Shown one piece after another: positions 14,068 to 14,367 of a stretch of DNA of 14,367 nucleotides (the stretch's first letter is position 1; the number at the start of each line of letters is the position of its first letter). The translations under genes were made by a program, and so were the position numbers. The DNA comes from Burkholderiales bacterium (GTDB lineage Bacteria > Pseudomonadota > Gammaproteobacteria > Burkholderiales > Usitatibacteraceae), in assembly GCA_025936275.1 (NCBI GenBank), contig JAICTR010000024.1, positions 1 through 14,367 on the forward strand. Direction: 5' to 3'. The notes under the pieces were generated by a model, which did no database searches, was not told where the DNA came from, and was given only the letters and a program-made list of their open reading frames with translations.

Positions 14068-14088
14068 GGGGCGCGCGCCCTGCGCCCC
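14068..14088. terminator. GC-rich hairpin between convergent genes
   Basis: GGGGCGC (14068-14074) pairs with GCGCCCC (14082-14088) around a 7-nt loop; alternatively 14069-14080 is a 12-bp perfect palindrome. It fills the 24-nt gap between the coxG stop and the stop of the convergent binding-protein gene, so it could end transcription in both directions. There is no T-run on either side. It is best seen as a possible pause or stabilising stem, and GC-rich DNA gives such stems by chance. Confidence 0.3.
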
Positions 14089-14367
14089 TACCGGATCGCC
14101 GCGAGCCCCTTCACGCCATGGCGCTCGATCGAGCGCGCGACGAATCCTTCCGCATTCACTTGCGCGACGAAGCCCTCGAGATAGCGCGCCGCCGCTTCCC
14201 GCCCGCGCGGCGTGCCGAGCCCGTGGTTGATGGTGGTGAAGCGGCCCTCGAGCAGGCGCGCGTCGCGAAGCTTTCCCTCGAGCGCATCGAGGAGCATCGG
14301 CTTCAACCCCGGCAACGCGTCGGCTTCGCGCCGGTTGAAGGCATCGATCGCCGCCTGGTGGCCCGCC
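14088..14367 (-). CDS. ABC transporter substrate-binding protein, family 3 (partial, C-terminal end)
   Basis: Only the last 92 codons before the stop are in the window; the start is beyond the right edge. The visible part reads AGHQAAIDAFNRREADALPG, then LLEGRFTTINHGLGTPRGRE, AARYLEGFVAQVNAEGFV and IERHGVKGLAAIR. This is the usual ending of periplasmic family 3 (amino-acid/opine type) binding proteins: a final strand, then a helix packed after GRxAAxxYLxxFV. A TTG at 14313-14315 could mimic a start but has no ribosome binding site, and the frame stays open and protein-like to the window edge, so the gene is truncated by the window rather than short. It converges on coxG and probably belongs to another transcription unit. 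The ligand is unknown. Confidence 0.75.
   Translation of the reverse strand, partial: AGHQAAIDAFNRREADALPGLKPMLLDALEGKLRDARLLEGRFTTINHGLGTPRGREAAARYLEGFVAQVNAEGFVARSIERHGVKGLAAIR

Noticed and set aside
14088..14315. A complete 75-residue small gene at the right edge
   Set aside because: The apparent start is a TTG with no ribosome binding site, and the frame stays open with protein-like sequence to the window edge. It is the C-terminal end of a larger binding protein.

Overview
The window is GC-rich, densely packed bacterial DNA. It most likely comes from a betaproteobacterium or close relative. The grounds are almost exclusively G/C third codon positions, a Tat-exported sugar-binding protein, a cox-type molybdenum hydroxylase cluster, and short palindromes of the ATTCCC-N8-GGGAAT type, a form best known from Neisseria (dRS3) and seen in related betaproteobacterial intergenic repeats. 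The exact taxon cannot be read from this stretch alone. I see no rRNA, tRNA, CRISPR array, transposase or phage gene.

Left half (1 to 6472, minus strand): one operon. In transcription order it encodes an IlvD/Edd-family sugar-acid dehydratase, a D-isomer-specific 2-hydroxyacid dehydrogenase, a UgpC/MalK-type ABC ATPase, a Tat-signal family 1 solute-binding protein, and two MalF/MalG-type permeases. The second permease runs off the left edge. Spacing is tight: 40 nt, a 1-nt stop/start overlap, 27 nt, 78 nt, and 1 nt. The 78-nt gap holds a perfect 30-bp palindrome between the binding-protein and permease genes. The operon looks like uptake and dehydration of an aldonic acid, or of a sugar oxidised to one. 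No aldolase, lactonase or regulator is visible.

Middle (6473 to 6654): a 182-nt divergent control region. It has a tandem TGGTCA repeat overlapping a good minus-strand -35 box, and a two-hairpin REP-like element in the leader of the plus-strand gene.

Right half (6655 to 14063, plus strand): an SDR-family dehydrogenase and an unrecognised 53-residue small protein, then a compact six-gene set in the order coxS-coxL-coxM-coxD-coxE-coxG. CoxL carries AYRGAGR where true CO dehydrogenase has AYxCSFR. It is therefore a form II enzyme with no copper-ligand cysteine, and its substrate is probably not CO. The AAA+ ATPase, von Willebrand A protein and membrane-anchored SRPBCC protein usually linked to maturation and membrane recruitment of CO dehydrogenase are nevertheless all kept. 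The cluster meets a convergent, partial family 3 solute-binding protein gene at the right edge.

Taken together, the window suggests a catabolic island. An ABC transporter imports a sugar or sugar acid and the dehydratase makes a 2-keto-3-deoxy acid. The SDR, the 2-hydroxyacid dehydrogenase and a molybdenum hydroxylase of unknown substrate (possibly an aldehyde) act on downstream products. This linkage is inferred from gene neighbourhood only.
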